NCBI RefSeq assembly: GCF_014705655.1
Contig: NZ_JACXIY010000002.1
Location: 248,001 to 312,000 of the forward strand
Source of the DNA: Paenibacillus arenilitoris
GTDB lineage: Bacteria; Bacillota; Bacilli; Paenibacillales; Paenibacillaceae
Direction of reading: 5' to 3'
DNA: 64,000 nucleotides
Part shown: in pieces, positions 34,422 to 44,748 of the stretch
Numbering within the stretch: the stretch's first letter is position 1
Layout of the letters: each line of letters starts with the position of its first letter
Notes under the pieces: generated by a model
Database searches by the model: none
What the model saw: only the letters and a program-made list of their open reading frames with translations
What the model was told of the DNA's origin: nothing
Program-made: the position numbers and the translations under genes

Positions 34422-35210
34422 ATGGCTTTGCTTACATGCAATTTTTTCTCGGAAACATTAGGTCTCAGCACGTCGATGACGGTCATATTGCCGCAGCAGA
34501 CCGCCTCGCAAATCGGGATGGAGAGCCGCGGCGGGCAGAAGAAGCATAAGACGCTTTATTTGCTGCACGGCTTCTCCGACGACGATACGATCTGGACGAG
34601 AAGAACGTCGATCGAGCGATACGTGGCGGAGCTCGGCCTCGCGGTCGTCATGCCGAACGTGCACCAAAGCTTCTATACGGACATGGCGTACGGCAATAAG
34701 TATTGGACGTTTCTGACCGAAGAGCTGCCCTTGCTTGCCCGCTCGTTCTTCCCGCTCTCCGAAGCCCGAGAGGACAATTTCGTGGCCGGCCTGTCGATGG
34801 GGGGTTACGGCGCCTTCAAATGGGCGATCCGGCATCCCGAACGGTTCGCCGCGGCGGGCAGCTTGTCCGGGGCGCTCGACATGGCCTACCATATCAAGGA
34901 TCCGAGCCTTCCGCACATGAAGCACTATTTCAAGCTGATATACGGCGACCGGGAGCTTACCGGAACGCCGGACGATCTGCTCCATTCGATCGCGCGCCTC
35001 GGGGAGTCGGATTCGCCGAAGCCGGCGCTGTATCAATGCTGCGGGACCGAAGACTTTCTGTACAACGACAATTTGGCGTTCCGCGCCGCCTGCGAGCAGT
35101 CCGGTTATTCGCTTCTTACGTACGAGGAAGGGCCGGGGAGCCACGAGTGGGGGTATTGGGACGAGCATATTCAGCGTTTTCTGAATTGGCTGCCGCTCGA
35201 GAAGGAGTAA
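34422..35210 (+). CDS. Alpha/beta-hydrolase esterase (tributyrin esterase/esterase D family)
   Basis: This 262-residue cytoplasmic serine esterase has [14 protein letters not shown] (oxyanion region), the nucleophile in GLSMGGYG (about residue 125), the acid in GTEDFLYN and the histidine in GSHEWGYWD. The subgroup includes acetyl-xylan and feruloyl esterase-like enzymes as well as tributyrin esterases. Lying next to the GH51 gene, a role in deacylating imported plant oligosaccharides is plausible. The ATG at 34422 follows GGGAGGAAAATAG. Confidence 0.88.
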   Translation: MALLTCNFFSETLGLSTSMTVILPQQTASQIGMESRGGQKKHKTLYLLHGFSDDDTIWTRRTSIERYVAELGLAVVMPNVHQSFYTDMAYGNKYWTFLTEELPLLARSFFPLSEAREDNFVAGLSMGGYGAFKWAIRHPERFAAAGSLSGALDMAYHIKDPSLPHMKHYFKLIYGDRELTGTPDDLLHSIARLGESDSPKPALYQCCGTEDFLYNDNLAFRAACEQSGYSLLTYEEGPGSHEWGYWDEHIQRFLNWLPLEKE

Positions 35211-35342
35211 CGGGCATTTTTTTGTTGCAAAATGATTGCGCTCGCTTTATGATTTGGGTTATAGGATTAATGATTTTATTACTGAATAAATAATTATATT
35301 AATCCAATGACCAAACGGAACGAAAGCGAGGGCGATACGAGT

Positions 35343-36833
35343 ATGGCAAACCGCGTGACGATCAACGCAGACATGCCGGCAGGCACGATTAACCGCAACA
35401 TTTACGGCCACTTCTCCGAACATTTGGGCCGCTGTATTTACGAAGGGATTTGGGTGGGCGAGGATTCGCCGATTCCGAACACGAACGGCATCCGCAACGA
35501 CGTCGTGGCGGCGCTGAGGAACATTAACATTCCCGTATTGCGCTGGCCGGGCGGCTGCTTCGCCGACGAGTACCATTGGAAGGACGGCGTCGGCCCGCGC
35601 GAGAGCCGCAAGAGGATGATCAACACGCACTGGGGCGGCGTCGTCGAGAACAACCATTTCGGCACGCATGAGTTTCTGATGCTGTGCGAGATGCTCGAAT
35701 GCGAGCCTTACATCTCGGGCAACGTCGGCAGCGGCACGGTGCAGGAAATGTCGGAATGGGTGGAATACATGACGTTCGACGGCGTGTCGCCGATGGCGCA
35801 GTGGCGCGAGGAGAACGGCAGGGAGAAGCCGTGGAAGCTGAAATATTTCGGCGTCGGCAACGAGAACTGGGGCTGCGGCGGCAGCATGCGCCCGGAATAT
35901 TACGCGGACGAGTACCGGAGATACCAGACCTACGTGCGCAATTACGGGGGCAATAAGATCCACAAAATCGCCTGCGGACCGAACGTGGCCGATTACAACT
36001 GGATGGAGGTCGTCATGCGCGAGGCGCACCGGATGATGGATTCGATCTCGCTGCATTACTACACCGTTCCGGGCGAATGGCACGCCAAAGGCGCCGCGAC
36101 CGGCTTCAGCGAGGACGAATGGTTCGTCACGCTGCATAAGGCGCTCTATATGGACGAGCTGATCAAGCGCCATTCCACGATCATGGACAAATACGATCCG
36201 GACAAGCGGGTCGGGCTGGTCGTCGACGAATGGGGAACGTGGTTCGACGTGGAGCCGGGCACGAATCCGGGCTTCCTGTATCAGCAGAACACGATCCGCG
36301 ACGCGCTCGTCGCCGGGCTTACGCTGCATATTTTCCATGAGCATTGCGACCGCGTCCGGATGGCGAACATCGCGCAGGCGATCAACGTGCTCCAGTCGGT
36401 CATTCTGACCGAAGGCGAGAAGATGGTGCTGACGCCGACGTATCACGTGTTCGACATGTACAAGGTGCATCAGGACGCGACGCAGCTTAAGGCGGAGTTC
36501 GAGAGCGAGCCGTACGTCCGTGGCGGCCAAAGCATTCCGCAAGTCTCCGTATCCGCTTCGAAGGATGCCGAAGGTCGGATTCACGTCAGCCTCTGCAACC
36601 TCGACAACGCGAACGGAGCGGAGGTCGCGATCGACCTGCGCGGGCTGGCGGCAAGCGGCCTGACCGTAACGGGAACCGAGCTGACCGCTTCGGCGAAAGA
36701 CGCGCATAATACGTTCGAGCAGCCTGATGCGGTATCGCCGAAGCCATTCCGCGAGTTTGCCGTGAACGGCACTTCGGTAAGCGCCAAGCTGTCGCCGATG
36801 TCGGTTACCGTTCTCGAGCTGTCGGCGGTCTAG
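35343..36833 (+). CDS. Glycoside hydrolase family 51 alpha-N-arabinofuranosidase
   Basis: This 496-residue cytoplasmic enzyme releases terminal alpha-L-arabinofuranose from arabinan, arabinoxylan or arabinogalactan oligosaccharides. It opens with [21 protein letters not shown], the conserved GH51 N-terminus. The acid/base glutamate is E174 in GVGNENWG and the nucleophile E296 in [10 protein letters not shown]-terminal beta domain follows. The ATG at 35343 is preferred over one at 35307; both ribosome sites are modest. The small DUF6171 gene follows within 11 bases. Confidence 0.95.
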   Translation: MANRVTINADMPAGTINRNIYGHFSEHLGRCIYEGIWVGEDSPIPNTNGIRNDVVAALRNINIPVLRWPGGCFADEYHWKDGVGPRESRKRMINTHWGGVVENNHFGTHEFLMLCEMLECEPYISGNVGSGTVQEMSEWVEYMTFDGVSPMAQWREENGREKPWKLKYFGVGNENWGCGGSMRPEYYADEYRRYQTYVRNYGGNKIHKIACGPNVADYNWMEVVMREAHRMMDSISLHYYTVPGEWHAKGAATGFSEDEWFVTLHKALYMDELIKRHSTIMDKYDPDKRVGLVVDEWGTWFDVEPGTNPGFLYQQNTIRDALVAGLTLHIFHEHCDRVRMANIAQAINVLQSVILTEGEKMVLTPTYHVFDMYKVHQDATQLKAEFESEPYVRGGQSIPQVSVSASKDAEGRIHVSLCNLDNANGAEVAIDLRGLAASGLTVTGTELTASAKDAHNTFEQPDAVSPKPFREFAVNGTSVSAKLSPMSVTVLELSAV

Positions 36834-36844
36834 GCGGCGCGGGC

Positions 36845-37117
36845 ATGAGCGGCAACGGCCGGTGCAAGGGCTGCGGCGACGACTACCGCGTGACGGACGA
36901 ACAGATTGACCGGATGCTTGCGGCGCCGATGTTCGCCTCGGACATTTGCGTTCCGGACGAGGTATACGAGAGCCGCCTGCGTCAGTGCGCCGGCTGCCCG
37001 AAGCTGCAATTCGGCACGACCTGCGCCGTCTGCGGCTGCTTCGTCAGAATCGCCGCGAAATTCAAGGACCGCGCTTGCCCGCTCCCCGGCGACAGCCGCT
37101 GGGCGAAGTTGGCGTGA
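36845..37117 (+). CDS. DUF6171 family small cysteine-rich protein
   Basis: This 90-residue protein has three pairs of cysteines: CKGCGD near the start, CAGCPKLQ in the middle and TCAVCGCFV near the end, plus a late CPLPGD. This pattern is typical of zinc-binding small proteins. It matches the Paenibacillus family I know as DUF6171, with CVPDEVYE and WAKLA. The function is unknown. It is probably cotranscribed with the GH51 gene. Confidence 0.75.
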   Translation: MSGNGRCKGCGDDYRVTDEQIDRMLAAPMFASDICVPDEVYESRLRQCAGCPKLQFGTTCAVCGCFVRIAAKFKDRACPLPGDSRWAKLA

Positions 37118-37151
37118 GCCGGGCCGGTAGACAACTTGCTTGTAACGGCAA

Positions 37152-37182
37152 AAAGAGCCGGGCGCGCGCCGCCCGGCTCTTT
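37152..37182. terminator. Bidirectional terminator between the DUF6171 gene and melA
   Basis: AAAGAGCCGGGC (37152-37163) and GCCCGGCTCTTT (37171-37182) form a perfect 12-bp stem. Confidence 0.9.
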
Positions 37183-37191
37183 GCTATGCGA

Positions 37192-38490
37192 TTAGTTGTA
37201 CTTCGGCAGCCAGCTGCCGTGCGCCTCGATCAGGTCGTCGCAAAGCGAGACGATGTCGTCCATCGACAGCTCGGCGGACGTGTGCGGATCGAGCAGCGCC
37301 GCGTGGTAAATATGTTCGCGCTTGCCGGTCACCGCCGCTTCGATCGTCAGCAGCTGGGTGTTGATGTTCGTGCGGTTGAGCGCGGCCAGCTGAGGCGGCA
37401 GGTCGCCGACGTACGTCGGCGTAACGCCGCTTCTGTCGACGAGGCAAGGGACCTCGACGCACGCTTCCTTCGGCAGGTTCGTGATCAGCCCCGTGTTCAT
37501 GACGTTGCCGCCGATTTTGAAAGGAACGTTCGTCTCGATCGCTTCGAAAATATACGAAGCATACTCGTGGCTCCGTTTGTGCTCGAGATTGCGGTCGTTC
37601 ACGAGCGACTCGCGCATCGATTTCCAGCCTTCGATCTGGTTCACGCAGCGGCGCGGGTATTCGTCAAGCGGGATGTTGAAGCGGTCGACGAGCTCCGGAT
37701 AGCTGCGCTTGATGAAGTACGGGTGATACTCGGCGTTATGCTCGGACGATTCCGTCACGTAGTAGCCGAACTTCAGCATCAGCTCGTAGCGGACCATGTC
37801 GTGATGCTTTTCCTTCTGCTTCTCGGCCGCCCGGCGTTTGATTTCCGGATAAAGGTCGACGCCGTCCCGCGTCGCCTCCAGCAGCCAGGCCATATGGTTA
37901 ATGCCCGCGATTTTGGTTTTGACGCCAGCCGGATCGATTTCGAGATGCTTGAACAGATGCGGTACGCACACTTGGACGCTGTGGCATAGGCCGACCGTGT
38001 TCACGCCGCCGTGCGTGTTCATGACGTTCGTCAGCACGGCCATCGGATTCGTGTAGTTCAGGAACAGCGCGTCCGGACAGACCTCGTTAATGTCCCTCGC
38101 GAAATCGAGCATGACCGGGATGGTGCGCAGGTTGCGGAAAATGCCGCCGATGCCGACCGTGTCGGCGATCGTCTGACGAAGGCCGTACTTCTTCGGCACT
38201 TCGAAATCCGTAATCGTGCACGGATCGTAGCCGCCGACCTGAATGGCGTTCACGACGTATTTGGCACCCCGGAGCGCTTCCTTCCGGTCGGAGTAAGCCT
38301 TGATTTGGCAGGTGCTTCCGCTGGTCTTCCTGATGTTAAGCAGCATCGTCTCGGAGTCCTTCAGACGCTCCGCGTCAATATCGAATAAAGCGATTTCAAA
38401 GCCTTGCAGCGCCGGCGTCTGCATGACGTCGCCCAGAATGTTTTTGGCAAAAACGGTGCTTCCTGCTCCAATAAACGTAATTTTGGACAT
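37192..38490 (-). CDS. melA: Glycoside hydrolase family 4 alpha-galactosidase
   Basis: This 432-residue NAD+- and Mn2+-dependent glycosidase has the N-terminal Rossmann motif ITFIGAGSTVF and NAIQVGGYD. The GLCHSVQ motif carries the metal-binding cysteine (CHSV is typical of alpha-galactosidases in GH4). GINHMAWLL supplies the metal-binding histidine. It hydrolyses alpha-galactosides such as melibiose by an oxidation-elimination mechanism in the cytoplasm. An AraC gene diverges from it and probably controls it. A gluconase/glucuronidase specificity within GH4 is less likely from the CHSV motif. Confidence 0.93.
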   Translation of the reverse strand: MSKITFIGAGSTVFAKNILGDVMQTPALQGFEIALFDIDAERLKDSETMLLNIRKTSGSTCQIKAYSDRKEALRGAKYVVNAIQVGGYDPCTITDFEVPKKYGLRQTIADTVGIGGIFRNLRTIPVMLDFARDINEVCPDALFLNYTNPMAVLTNVMNTHGGVNTVGLCHSVQVCVPHLFKHLEIDPAGVKTKIAGINHMAWLLEATRDGVDLYPEIKRRAAEKQKEKHHDMVRYELMLKFGYYVTESSEHNAEYHPYFIKRSYPELVDRFNIPLDEYPRRCVNQIEGWKSMRESLVNDRNLEHKRSHEYASYIFEAIETNVPFKIGGNVMNTGLITNLPKEACVEVPCLVDRSGVTPTYVGDLPPQLAALNRTNINTQLLTIEAAVTGKREHIYHAALLDPHTSAELSMDDIVSLCDDLIEAHGSWLPKYN

Positions 38491-38634
38491 GATTCACTTT
38501 CCTCCATTCGGTTTTGTTCTGACACCTTCAGTATAAGGACACCCCTCGGAAATGGGTATGGAAGGAACGAATCAATATATGGAGATTTGTTGCGTCCTTT
38601 AGTATGATGGTGGAAGCAGCCGATCGGGGGGAGA

Positions 38635-39504
38635 GTGGTGAAGACGCATCATAGCATATCGATGAGCATTAACGCGGCGCCGCTAAAAGGAGAAATGTCG
38701 GTTTTATTCAGCGGCCAAGGCGCGCCGGTAGGCGGACATTTCATCGGTCCGGCCGTGCACGGCTACTACTTGATCCATCTCGTGCTGGACGGAGAAGGCG
38801 TATACGAGACGCTCGGCGAATCGCATACGCTCGGAACGGGGGATGTATTCGTCATCTTCCCGGACATCTTGGTCAAATACGAAGCCGACAAGAGCAACCC
38901 TTGGAAATACATGTGGGTCGCCTTCTCGGGGGAGATCGTGGAGGAATCGCTCACTTCGATCGGCATCGCGCCGGATCGGACCGTCATCCGAGGCTGTTCG
39001 CTGCCTGCGATGAAGCGGATGTTCCGAAGCTTGCGCAAAAGCTTGCAAAGAGCCGACTTCCCTAAGGCGGGCAATATGGAAGCCTCGGGCTGGCTGAGGC
39101 TCATCCTGAGCGAGCTGGCGCTGCTGCGGCAGCCGGCGGAGACGGAGGCGGAGGCGCCGCCTTCCCGTTCGTTCCGGCAAATCGACCAGGCGATTCGCCT
39201 GCTGTCGCTGCAGTACGGACAACAGCTTTCCATCGAGGGGATCGCCCATACCCTCGGCTATCACCGGGCGCATCTGACGAAGCTGTTCAAGGAAGCGACG
39301 GGCTTGTCGCCGATGCAGTTTCTGTTCAAGATAAGGATGAAGAAGGCGGAGGAGCTGCTCGGGGGCGAGCTGACGATCGCGCAAATCGCGGCATCCGTAG
39401 GCTACAACGACCCGTTGTTCTTCACCAAGCAATTTCACAAGTGGAGCGGTCTGTCGCCGACCGAATTCCGCAAGGGAAGAAGAGAAGAAGGCAGGCTGCC
39501 GTAG
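38635..39504 (+). CDS. AraC family transcriptional regulator (divergent to melA)
   Basis: This 289-residue regulator has a cupin-like N-terminal domain (HGYYLIHLVLDGEGVYET, DVFVIFPD) and a C-terminal double HTH (about 180-280), with IAHTLGYHRAHLTKLFKEATG and IAASVGYNDPLFFTKQFHKWSG. The domain layout matches RafR/MsmR-type activators of alpha-galactoside genes. The GTG start (38635, or 38638) follows a GGGGGGAGAG ribosome site. Its position opposite melA suggests that it activates melA with raffinose or melibiose. Confidence 0.92.
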   Translation: MVKTHHSISMSINAAPLKGEMSVLFSGQGAPVGGHFIGPAVHGYYLIHLVLDGEGVYETLGESHTLGTGDVFVIFPDILVKYEADKSNPWKYMWVAFSGEIVEESLTSIGIAPDRTVIRGCSLPAMKRMFRSLRKSLQRADFPKAGNMEASGWLRLILSELALLRQPAETEAEAPPSRSFRQIDQAIRLLSLQYGQQLSIEGIAHTLGYHRAHLTKLFKEATGLSPMQFLFKIRMKKAEELLGGELTIAQIAASVGYNDPLFFTKQFHKWSGLSPTEFRKGRREEGRLP

Positions 39505-39531
39505 GGAGGTCAACGGCTGCCTGCCTTCTTC
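39484..39531. terminator. Terminator shared by the convergent AraC and LacI genes
   Basis: GAAGAAGGCAGGC (39484-39496) pairs with GCCTGCCTTCTTC (39519-39531). The 5' arm lies in the last AraC codons. Confidence 0.8.
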
Positions 39532-39556
39532 ATTTGGCGGACCAACGCGCGGCGTC

Positions 39557-40579
39557 TTATTGCGCCAAATCCTTGACCGACCGGCGGATGATCAGGTCGG
39601 CGGGGAGGACGATTTTCTTCCAGGGCAGCGCGGCCGCCGCGCCCCGCTCGTCGATACGTTCGATGAGCATCTGCATCCCCATATAGCCGAACTGGTACGC
39701 CTGCTGGGCGGCCACCGTCAGGAACGGCTCGGACTCCGAGTAAGGCCCCAAATCGTCGAAGCAGACGATCGACATATCGTCCGGCACGCCGATTCCGCGG
39801 TCGCGCAGCAGCTTCATCGCCTCGATGGCCAGCACGTTATTGCCCGCGACGATGGCGGTCGGGAGCGGGTCCATCCGCTCGATCCACTGCTCCATCTCCG
39901 TCAGATCCTTCAATGGCCCGAAGCTTGTTTCATACACGTACCGCTCGTCGCAGGGGAGATCGTTCAGCTTGAGCCCCTCCTGGTAGCCCTGCAGCCTGAG
40001 GCGCGCGCTGGAGATCGACGAGGAGCCGTTCACCATCGCGATGCGGCGGTGACCGCGCTCGATCAGGTACTCGACGAGCCGCCGCGCGCCGTCCTTGCTG
40101 TCGCCGAGCACGATGTCGCATTCGATGCCGGGCACCTCGCGGTCGAGCAGGACGAAGGGCACATGATGCCTCCGCAGCGATTCCAGATGCGGCAGCGACG
40201 GGTCGCCCGCGGGCGCGACGAGCACGCCGTCGACGCGCGCCGTCAGAATCGTCGTCACGTAATCGGCTTCCTTCTCGAGGCTCTCGTCGCTGTTGCCGAA
40301 GAGGAGGCGGTAGCCGGATTTTTTGGCGGCATCCTCCGCGCCCCTCGCCAGCGTCGTATAGAACGGATTCATAATATCGGTGATGAGCAGGAAGAGCAGC
40401 TTCGTCTGCTGAAGCACGAGGCTGCGCGCCGTCTGGTTCGGCACGTAGTTCAGCTCCTCCATGACGCGCCTTACTTTCGCTCTCGTCTTTTCGCTGATTT
40501 TGCCAGTGTTATTGATAACTCTGGAGACGGTCATCGCGGATACGTTTGCTTTGGCCGCTATGTCATAAATCGTTACCAT
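39557..40579 (-). CDS. LacI family transcriptional regulator of the fucose operon
   Basis: This 340-residue repressor has an N-terminal HTH (VTIYDIAAKANVSAMTVSRVINN), a hinge helix NQTARSLV and a periplasmic-binding-like effector domain with DGVLVAP, HRRIAMVNGSS and SIVCFDDLGPYSE. It diverges from fucI, and a LacI-like dyad lies just after the fucI -10 box. So it very likely represses the L-fucose operon, with L-fucose or a phosphorylated intermediate as inducer. GGAGACAGACAG precedes the ATG. Confidence 0.92.
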   Translation of the reverse strand: MVTIYDIAAKANVSAMTVSRVINNTGKISEKTRAKVRRVMEELNYVPNQTARSLVLQQTKLLFLLITDIMNPFYTTLARGAEDAAKKSGYRLLFGNSDESLEKEADYVTTILTARVDGVLVAPAGDPSLPHLESLRRHHVPFVLLDREVPGIECDIVLGDSKDGARRLVEYLIERGHRRIAMVNGSSSISSARLRLQGYQEGLKLNDLPCDERYVYETSFGPLKDLTEMEQWIERMDPLPTAIVAGNNVLAIEAMKLLRDRGIGVPDDMSIVCFDDLGPYSESEPFLTVAAQQAYQFGYMGMQMLIERIDERGAAAALPWKKIVLPADLIIRRSVKDLAQ

Positions 40580-40625
40580 CTGTCTGTCTCCTTATCGCTA
40601 AATCGTAATAACTATCATACAAAAA

Positions 40626-40680
40626 AGTAAGCGTTGACAGCAAGGGTTATCCTTGCTATTTTAAGGTTATCGGTAACATT
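40626..40680 (+). promoter_or_regulatory. fuc operon promoter with cre-like and LacI-operator sites
   Basis: TTGACA (40634-40639) and TATTTT (40657-40662) are 17 bp apart. The spacer is itself a perfect dyad, GCAAGG-N5-CCTTGC. GGTTATCGGTAACA (40665-40678) resembles LacI-type operators centred on CG. AGTAAGCGTTGACA (40626-40639) matches cre at all but one fixed position and overlaps the -35. Confidence 0.65.
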
Positions 40681-40705
40681 ATTTCGATTAATGGAGGTAG
40701 TTATC

Positions 40706-42496
40706 ATGACGGACAATAACTTTCGTTTCCAATCCGGCTTTCCGAAGATCGGCATCCGGCCGACGATCGACGGCCGCCGCAAGGGCGTTCGCGAATCGTT
40801 AGAGGAGCAGACGATGAACATGGCCAAAGCGACGGCCAAGCTGCTGTCGGAGCATCTGCGTTATCCGAACGGCGAGCCCGTCGAGTGCGTCATTGCCGAC
40901 AGCTGCATCGGCGGCGTGGCCGAAGCGGCCGCCTGCGCCGACAAATTCGCGAAGTCGGGCGTCGGGGTATCGATAACCGTCACGCCTTGCTGGTGCTACG
41001 GCACGGAGACGATGGACATGGATCCGCATATCCCGAAGGCGGTATGGGGCTTTAACGGCACGGAGCGTCCGGGCGCCGTGTACTTGGCGGCGGTGCTGTC
41101 CGGCTATGCGCAGAAGGGGCTTCCGGCCTTCGGCATATACGGCGAGCACGTGCAGGACGCGGGCGACACGACGGTTCCGGAGGACGTGCAGGGCAAGCTG
41201 ATCGGCTTCGCCAGAGCCGCCCTTGCGGTGGCGTACATGAAAGGCAAATCGTACTTGTCGATGGGCTCGGTATCGATGGGCATCGCCGGCTCGATCGTGA
41301 ACGACCAGTTTTTCCAGGAATATCTCGGCATGCGCAACGAGTATATCGACATGAGCGAATTCGTGCGCCGCATGGATGAGCATATTTACGATCCCGCGGA
41401 GTATGAGAAAGCGCTTGCTTGGGTGAAGGAGAACTGCATTGAAGGACCGGACAACAACCGGGATGAGCTACAGCAGTCGAGGGATAAGAAGGACAAGGAC
41501 TGGGAGACCGTCGTCAAAATGACGCAAATCGCCCGCGATTTGATGATCGGCAATCCGAAGCTGGCGGAGCTCGGCTTCGGCGAGGAAGCGCTCGGGCATA
41601 ACGCGATCGTATCCGGCTTCCAGGGGCAGCGGCAATGGACGGACCATTTCCCGAACGGGGATTTCCTGGAGTCGATCCTGAACTCCTCCTTCGACTGGAA
41701 CGGCATCCGCGCGCCTTACATCGTCGCGACGGAGAACGACAGCCTGAACGGCGCGGTCATGCTGTTCGGTTATCTGCTGACGAATACGGCTCAGATCTTC
41801 GCCGACGTCCGCACGTACTGGAGCCCGGAATCGGTCGAACGCGTAACCGGCTACAAGCTCGAAGGCGCCGCAGCCGACGGCGTGCTTCATCTGATCAACT
41901 CCGGCTCGGCGACGCTGGACGGCACGGGCGAGCAGTCGAAGGACGGCAAGCCGGCGATGAAGCCGTTCTGGGAAATTAGCGAAGAAGAAGCGCAGCAATG
42001 TCTCGACGCCACCTCGTGGCGCCCGGCCAACACCGAATATTTCCGCGGCGGCGGCTACTCTTCGGACTTCATGACGCGCGGCGGCATGCCGATGACGATG
42101 TCCCGGCTCAACCTCGTGAAGGGCATCGGTCCCGTCCTGCAAATCGCGGAAGGGTATACGGTCGACCTGCCGGCGAACGTACACGACGCGCTGGATCAAA
42201 GGACGGACCCGACCTGGCCGACCACTTGGTTCGCTCCGGTCATTACCGGCCAGGGGGCATTCCGTTCCGTCTACGAAGTCATGAACAACTGGGGAGCGAA
42301 CCACGGTTCGATCAGCTACGGCCATATCGGCGGCGATCTCATTACGCTCGCCTCGATGCTTCGCATTCCGGTCAGCATGCACAACGTGGCGGAGGAGCGT
42401 ATTTTCCGTCCGCGCGCCTGGGGCCTGTTCGGCACGGCGGAGCTGGAAAGCGCGGACTTCCGGGCTTGCCAAAACTTCGGACCGGTCTATAAATAA
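40706..42496 (+). CDS. fucI: L-fucose isomerase
   Basis: This 596-residue Mn2+-dependent ketol isomerase converts L-fucose to L-fuculose (also D-arabinose to D-ribulose). It opens with [24 protein letters not shown] and has the conserved [19 protein letters not shown] and [19 protein letters not shown] blocks. [24 protein letters not shown] carries metal ligands. The length fits FucI (about 590). ATGGAGG lies before the ATG. It is the first gene of a four-gene operon. Confidence 0.97.
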   Translation: MTDNNFRFQSGFPKIGIRPTIDGRRKGVRESLEEQTMNMAKATAKLLSEHLRYPNGEPVECVIADSCIGGVAEAAACADKFAKSGVGVSITVTPCWCYGTETMDMDPHIPKAVWGFNGTERPGAVYLAAVLSGYAQKGLPAFGIYGEHVQDAGDTTVPEDVQGKLIGFARAALAVAYMKGKSYLSMGSVSMGIAGSIVNDQFFQEYLGMRNEYIDMSEFVRRMDEHIYDPAEYEKALAWVKENCIEGPDNNRDELQQSRDKKDKDWETVVKMTQIARDLMIGNPKLAELGFGEEALGHNAIVSGFQGQRQWTDHFPNGDFLESILNSSFDWNGIRAPYIVATENDSLNGAVMLFGYLLTNTAQIFADVRTYWSPESVERVTGYKLEGAAADGVLHLINSGSATLDGTGEQSKDGKPAMKPFWEISEEEAQQCLDATSWRPANTEYFRGGGYSSDFMTRGGMPMTMSRLNLVKGIGPVLQIAEGYTVDLPANVHDALDQRTDPTWPTTWFAPVITGQGAFRSVYEVMNNWGANHGSISYGHIGGDLITLASMLRIPVSMHNVAEERIFRPRAWGLFGTAELESADFRACQNFGPVYK

Positions 42497-42511
42497 AACG
42501 GAGGTTCAACC

Positions 42512-43171
42512 ATGAGCAGCACGGAAATTCGAAACGAGCTTTGCAAATACGCCCGCAAGACTGTCGCGAATAAGCTGGTCGTCGGACCGGGGGGCAACAT
42601 CAGCGCCCGGTTCGACGGCAAAATGTACTTATCGCCGAGCGGCTTCGCCCTAGACGAGGTCGAACCGCATCAATGGGTCGAGGTCGATATCGAGACCGGC
42701 GCCATTACCGATATCGGCCTCCGGCCGTCGTCCGAGGTGCTGATGCATCTGTACGCGTACCGGGCGAATCCGGACATCGGCGCGATCGTGCATACGCATC
42801 CGCCTTACTGCATCGCGTTCACGCTGGTGGAGCGGGAGCTGCCGATCATGTTCCCGGACCAGGCGGCGCTGGTCGGCAAGACGGTATACGTGCCGTACGT
42901 GCTGCCGACGACGGATAAGCTCGCCGACGCTTACGTAGCGAAGGTAAACGAAGCGAGCTCCGTCTTGCTCGGCAACCACGGTCTCGTCACGTCCGGACGC
43001 AATTTGCGCGAGGCTTACTACCGGACCGAGGTCGTCGAGGAAAGCGCGAAAATTTATTTGATCGCTACAGCGATCCGCGAGCCGAAGGCGCTCACGAAGG
43101 AAGAATTCGAGGAGATCGCCTCGCTCGAGAGCGAGGCTTACCGGATCGAATTGCTGCAAAAAATGAAGTGA
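42512..43171 (+). CDS. fucA: Class II aldolase, L-fuculose-phosphate aldolase
   Basis: This 219-residue zinc aldolase cleaves L-fuculose 1-phosphate to dihydroxyacetone phosphate and L-lactaldehyde. It has GPGGNISARFDG, YLSPSG, the metal-binding HTHPPY motif, a third histidine in LLGNHG and a catalytic glutamate near PSSEVLMHLYAYR. The position between fucI and the kinase supports FucA over RhaD or AraD. CGGAGGTTCAACC precedes the ATG. Confidence 0.93.
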   Translation: MSSTEIRNELCKYARKTVANKLVVGPGGNISARFDGKMYLSPSGFALDEVEPHQWVEVDIETGAITDIGLRPSSEVLMHLYAYRANPDIGAIVHTHPPYCIAFTLVERELPIMFPDQAALVGKTVYVPYVLPTTDKLADAYVAKVNEASSVLLGNHGLVTSGRNLREAYYRTEVVEESAKIYLIATAIREPKALTKEEFEEIASLESEAYRIELLQKMK

Positions 43172-43213
43172 TTTGCGCGGGTAGAAGTCAGAATCTGTAG
43201 GGAGGCTAACAGG

Positions 43214-44713
43214 ATGGAGAAGCTAGCGACCGTGCTTGCCTTTGACCTCGGGGCCGGCAGCGGAAGAGCGCTGATCGGCGAGCTGCTGCCCGAAGGGCCG
43301 GACGGCGCCCCGAAGCTTGCGGTAACCGAGATTCACCGGTTTCCGAATCACGCCATCGCCGTGAACGGGCATTTGCACTGGGATATTTTGCGCCTGCTTC
43401 ACGAGCTGAAAGCCGCGATCCGCAAAGCGTTCCAGGAAGGCTATCGTCCGCAGACGTTCGGCATCGATACGTGGGGCGTCGACTTCGGGCTGCTCGACGC
43501 CGGCGGCGAGCTGCTCGGCAACCCGTATCATTACCGGGACCCGCAGACGGAAGGCGTCGCCGAGGAGCTGATCGCGCGGTTCGGGAAGGAAAGCTTGTAC
43601 GAGCAGGGCGGCCTGCAGTTCATGCCCTTCAACACGATCAACCAGCTGTTCGCGATGAGCAAGGCGGCGTCGCCGAAGCTTGCGGCGGCCGACACGCTGC
43701 TGCTGACGCCGGACCTGCTTGCCTACTTCCTGACCGGCAAGAAGGTTTGCGAATTCACGATGGCGACGACGACGCAGCTGTACCGGCCGAAGGAGCAGGC
43801 CTGGAATACGGAACTGATGGAGAAGCTGGGCATTCCTTCGCGCTTGTTCCTGGAGCCGATTCATCCCGGTAGGACGATCGGCCCTCTGACTCCCGAGGTA
43901 TGCGAGGAGCTTGACGTGCCCGCGATCGAAGCCGTTGCCGTCGGGACGCATGACACGGAGTCGGCGGTCGCCGCCGTTCCCGCCAAGGAAGGCGAGCCGT
44001 TCGCCTACCTCGTCTGCGGCACCTGGTCGCTGCTCGGGACGGAGCTCGCGCAGCCGCTCGTTACGCCCGAGGCGATGGCGCTCGACTTCTCGAACGAGGG
44101 CGGCGTAGGCGGAACCTATCAGCTGCTCAAGAACATAATGGGGCTGTGGATTTTGCAGGAATGCAAGCGCGAATGGGAGGAGCAGGGACGCGACGTTTCT
44201 TACGCGGAGCTCGTCGCGCTCGCCGAGCGGGCGGAGCCGTTCCGCAGCTTGATCAATCCGGACGACCCGACGTTCTACGCGCCAGCCGGCATGGTTGATC
44301 GTATACGGGCTTATTGCAGGGAAACGGCGCAGCCCGTGCCCGAATCGATGGGCGAGACGGCAAGATGCGTGCTGGAAAGCTTGGCGCTGCGGTACCGTCA
44401 GGCGCTCGAGCAGATGGAGGAGCTGACCGGACATGCGTACGAAGGGCTCCATATGGTCGGAGGCGGCATTCAGAACAAGCTGCTCTGCCGGCTTACCGCG
44501 GACGCGATCGGCCGCCGGGTATGGACCGGACCCGTCGAAGCGAGCGCGATCGGCAACATGCTCATGCAGCTCGTGGCGCTCGGCCAATGCTCGAATTTGC
44601 AGGTGGCTCGCCGGCTTGTGGCAGCCTCGTTCCCCGTGGAGGCGTATGAACCGTCCGGGGCGGCGGAATGGGATCGCGCGTACGAAGCTTTTAAACAATT
44701 GGCGGCCCGATAG
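43214..44713 (+). CDS. FGGY sugar kinase of the RhaB family, probably L-fuculokinase
   Basis: This 499-residue cytoplasmic kinase has ATVLAFDLGAGSGRALIGEL (phosphate 1), LHWDILRLLHELK, FGIDTWGVDFGLL with the catalytic-type aspartate, GNPYHYRD, LVCGTWSLLGTEL and the C-terminal GLHMVGGGIQNKLLCR block. These are rhamnulokinase (RhaB) family features, and it closely resembles the rhamnulokinase at 62010-63485. In the fucose operon it should phosphorylate L-fuculose, meaning that a RhaB-type kinase replaces canonical FucK. TAGGGAGGCTAAC precedes the ATG. Confidence 0.9.
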   Translation: MEKLATVLAFDLGAGSGRALIGELLPEGPDGAPKLAVTEIHRFPNHAIAVNGHLHWDILRLLHELKAAIRKAFQEGYRPQTFGIDTWGVDFGLLDAGGELLGNPYHYRDPQTEGVAEELIARFGKESLYEQGGLQFMPFNTINQLFAMSKAASPKLAAADTLLLTPDLLAYFLTGKKVCEFTMATTTQLYRPKEQAWNTELMEKLGIPSRLFLEPIHPGRTIGPLTPEVCEELDVPAIEAVAVGTHDTESAVAAVPAKEGEPFAYLVCGTWSLLGTELAQPLVTPEAMALDFSNEGGVGGTYQLLKNIMGLWILQECKREWEEQGRDVSYAELVALAERAEPFRSLINPDDPTFYAPAGMVDRIRAYCRETAQPVPESMGETARCVLESLALRYRQALEQMEELTGHAYEGLHMVGGGIQNKLLCRLTADAIGRRVWTGPVEASAIGNMLMQLVALGQCSNLQVARRLVAASFPVEAYEPSGAAEWDRAYEAFKQLAAR

Positions 44714-44748
44714 GGCCGGATTTCACGAGAAGAGAGGAGGAGGTCTAG

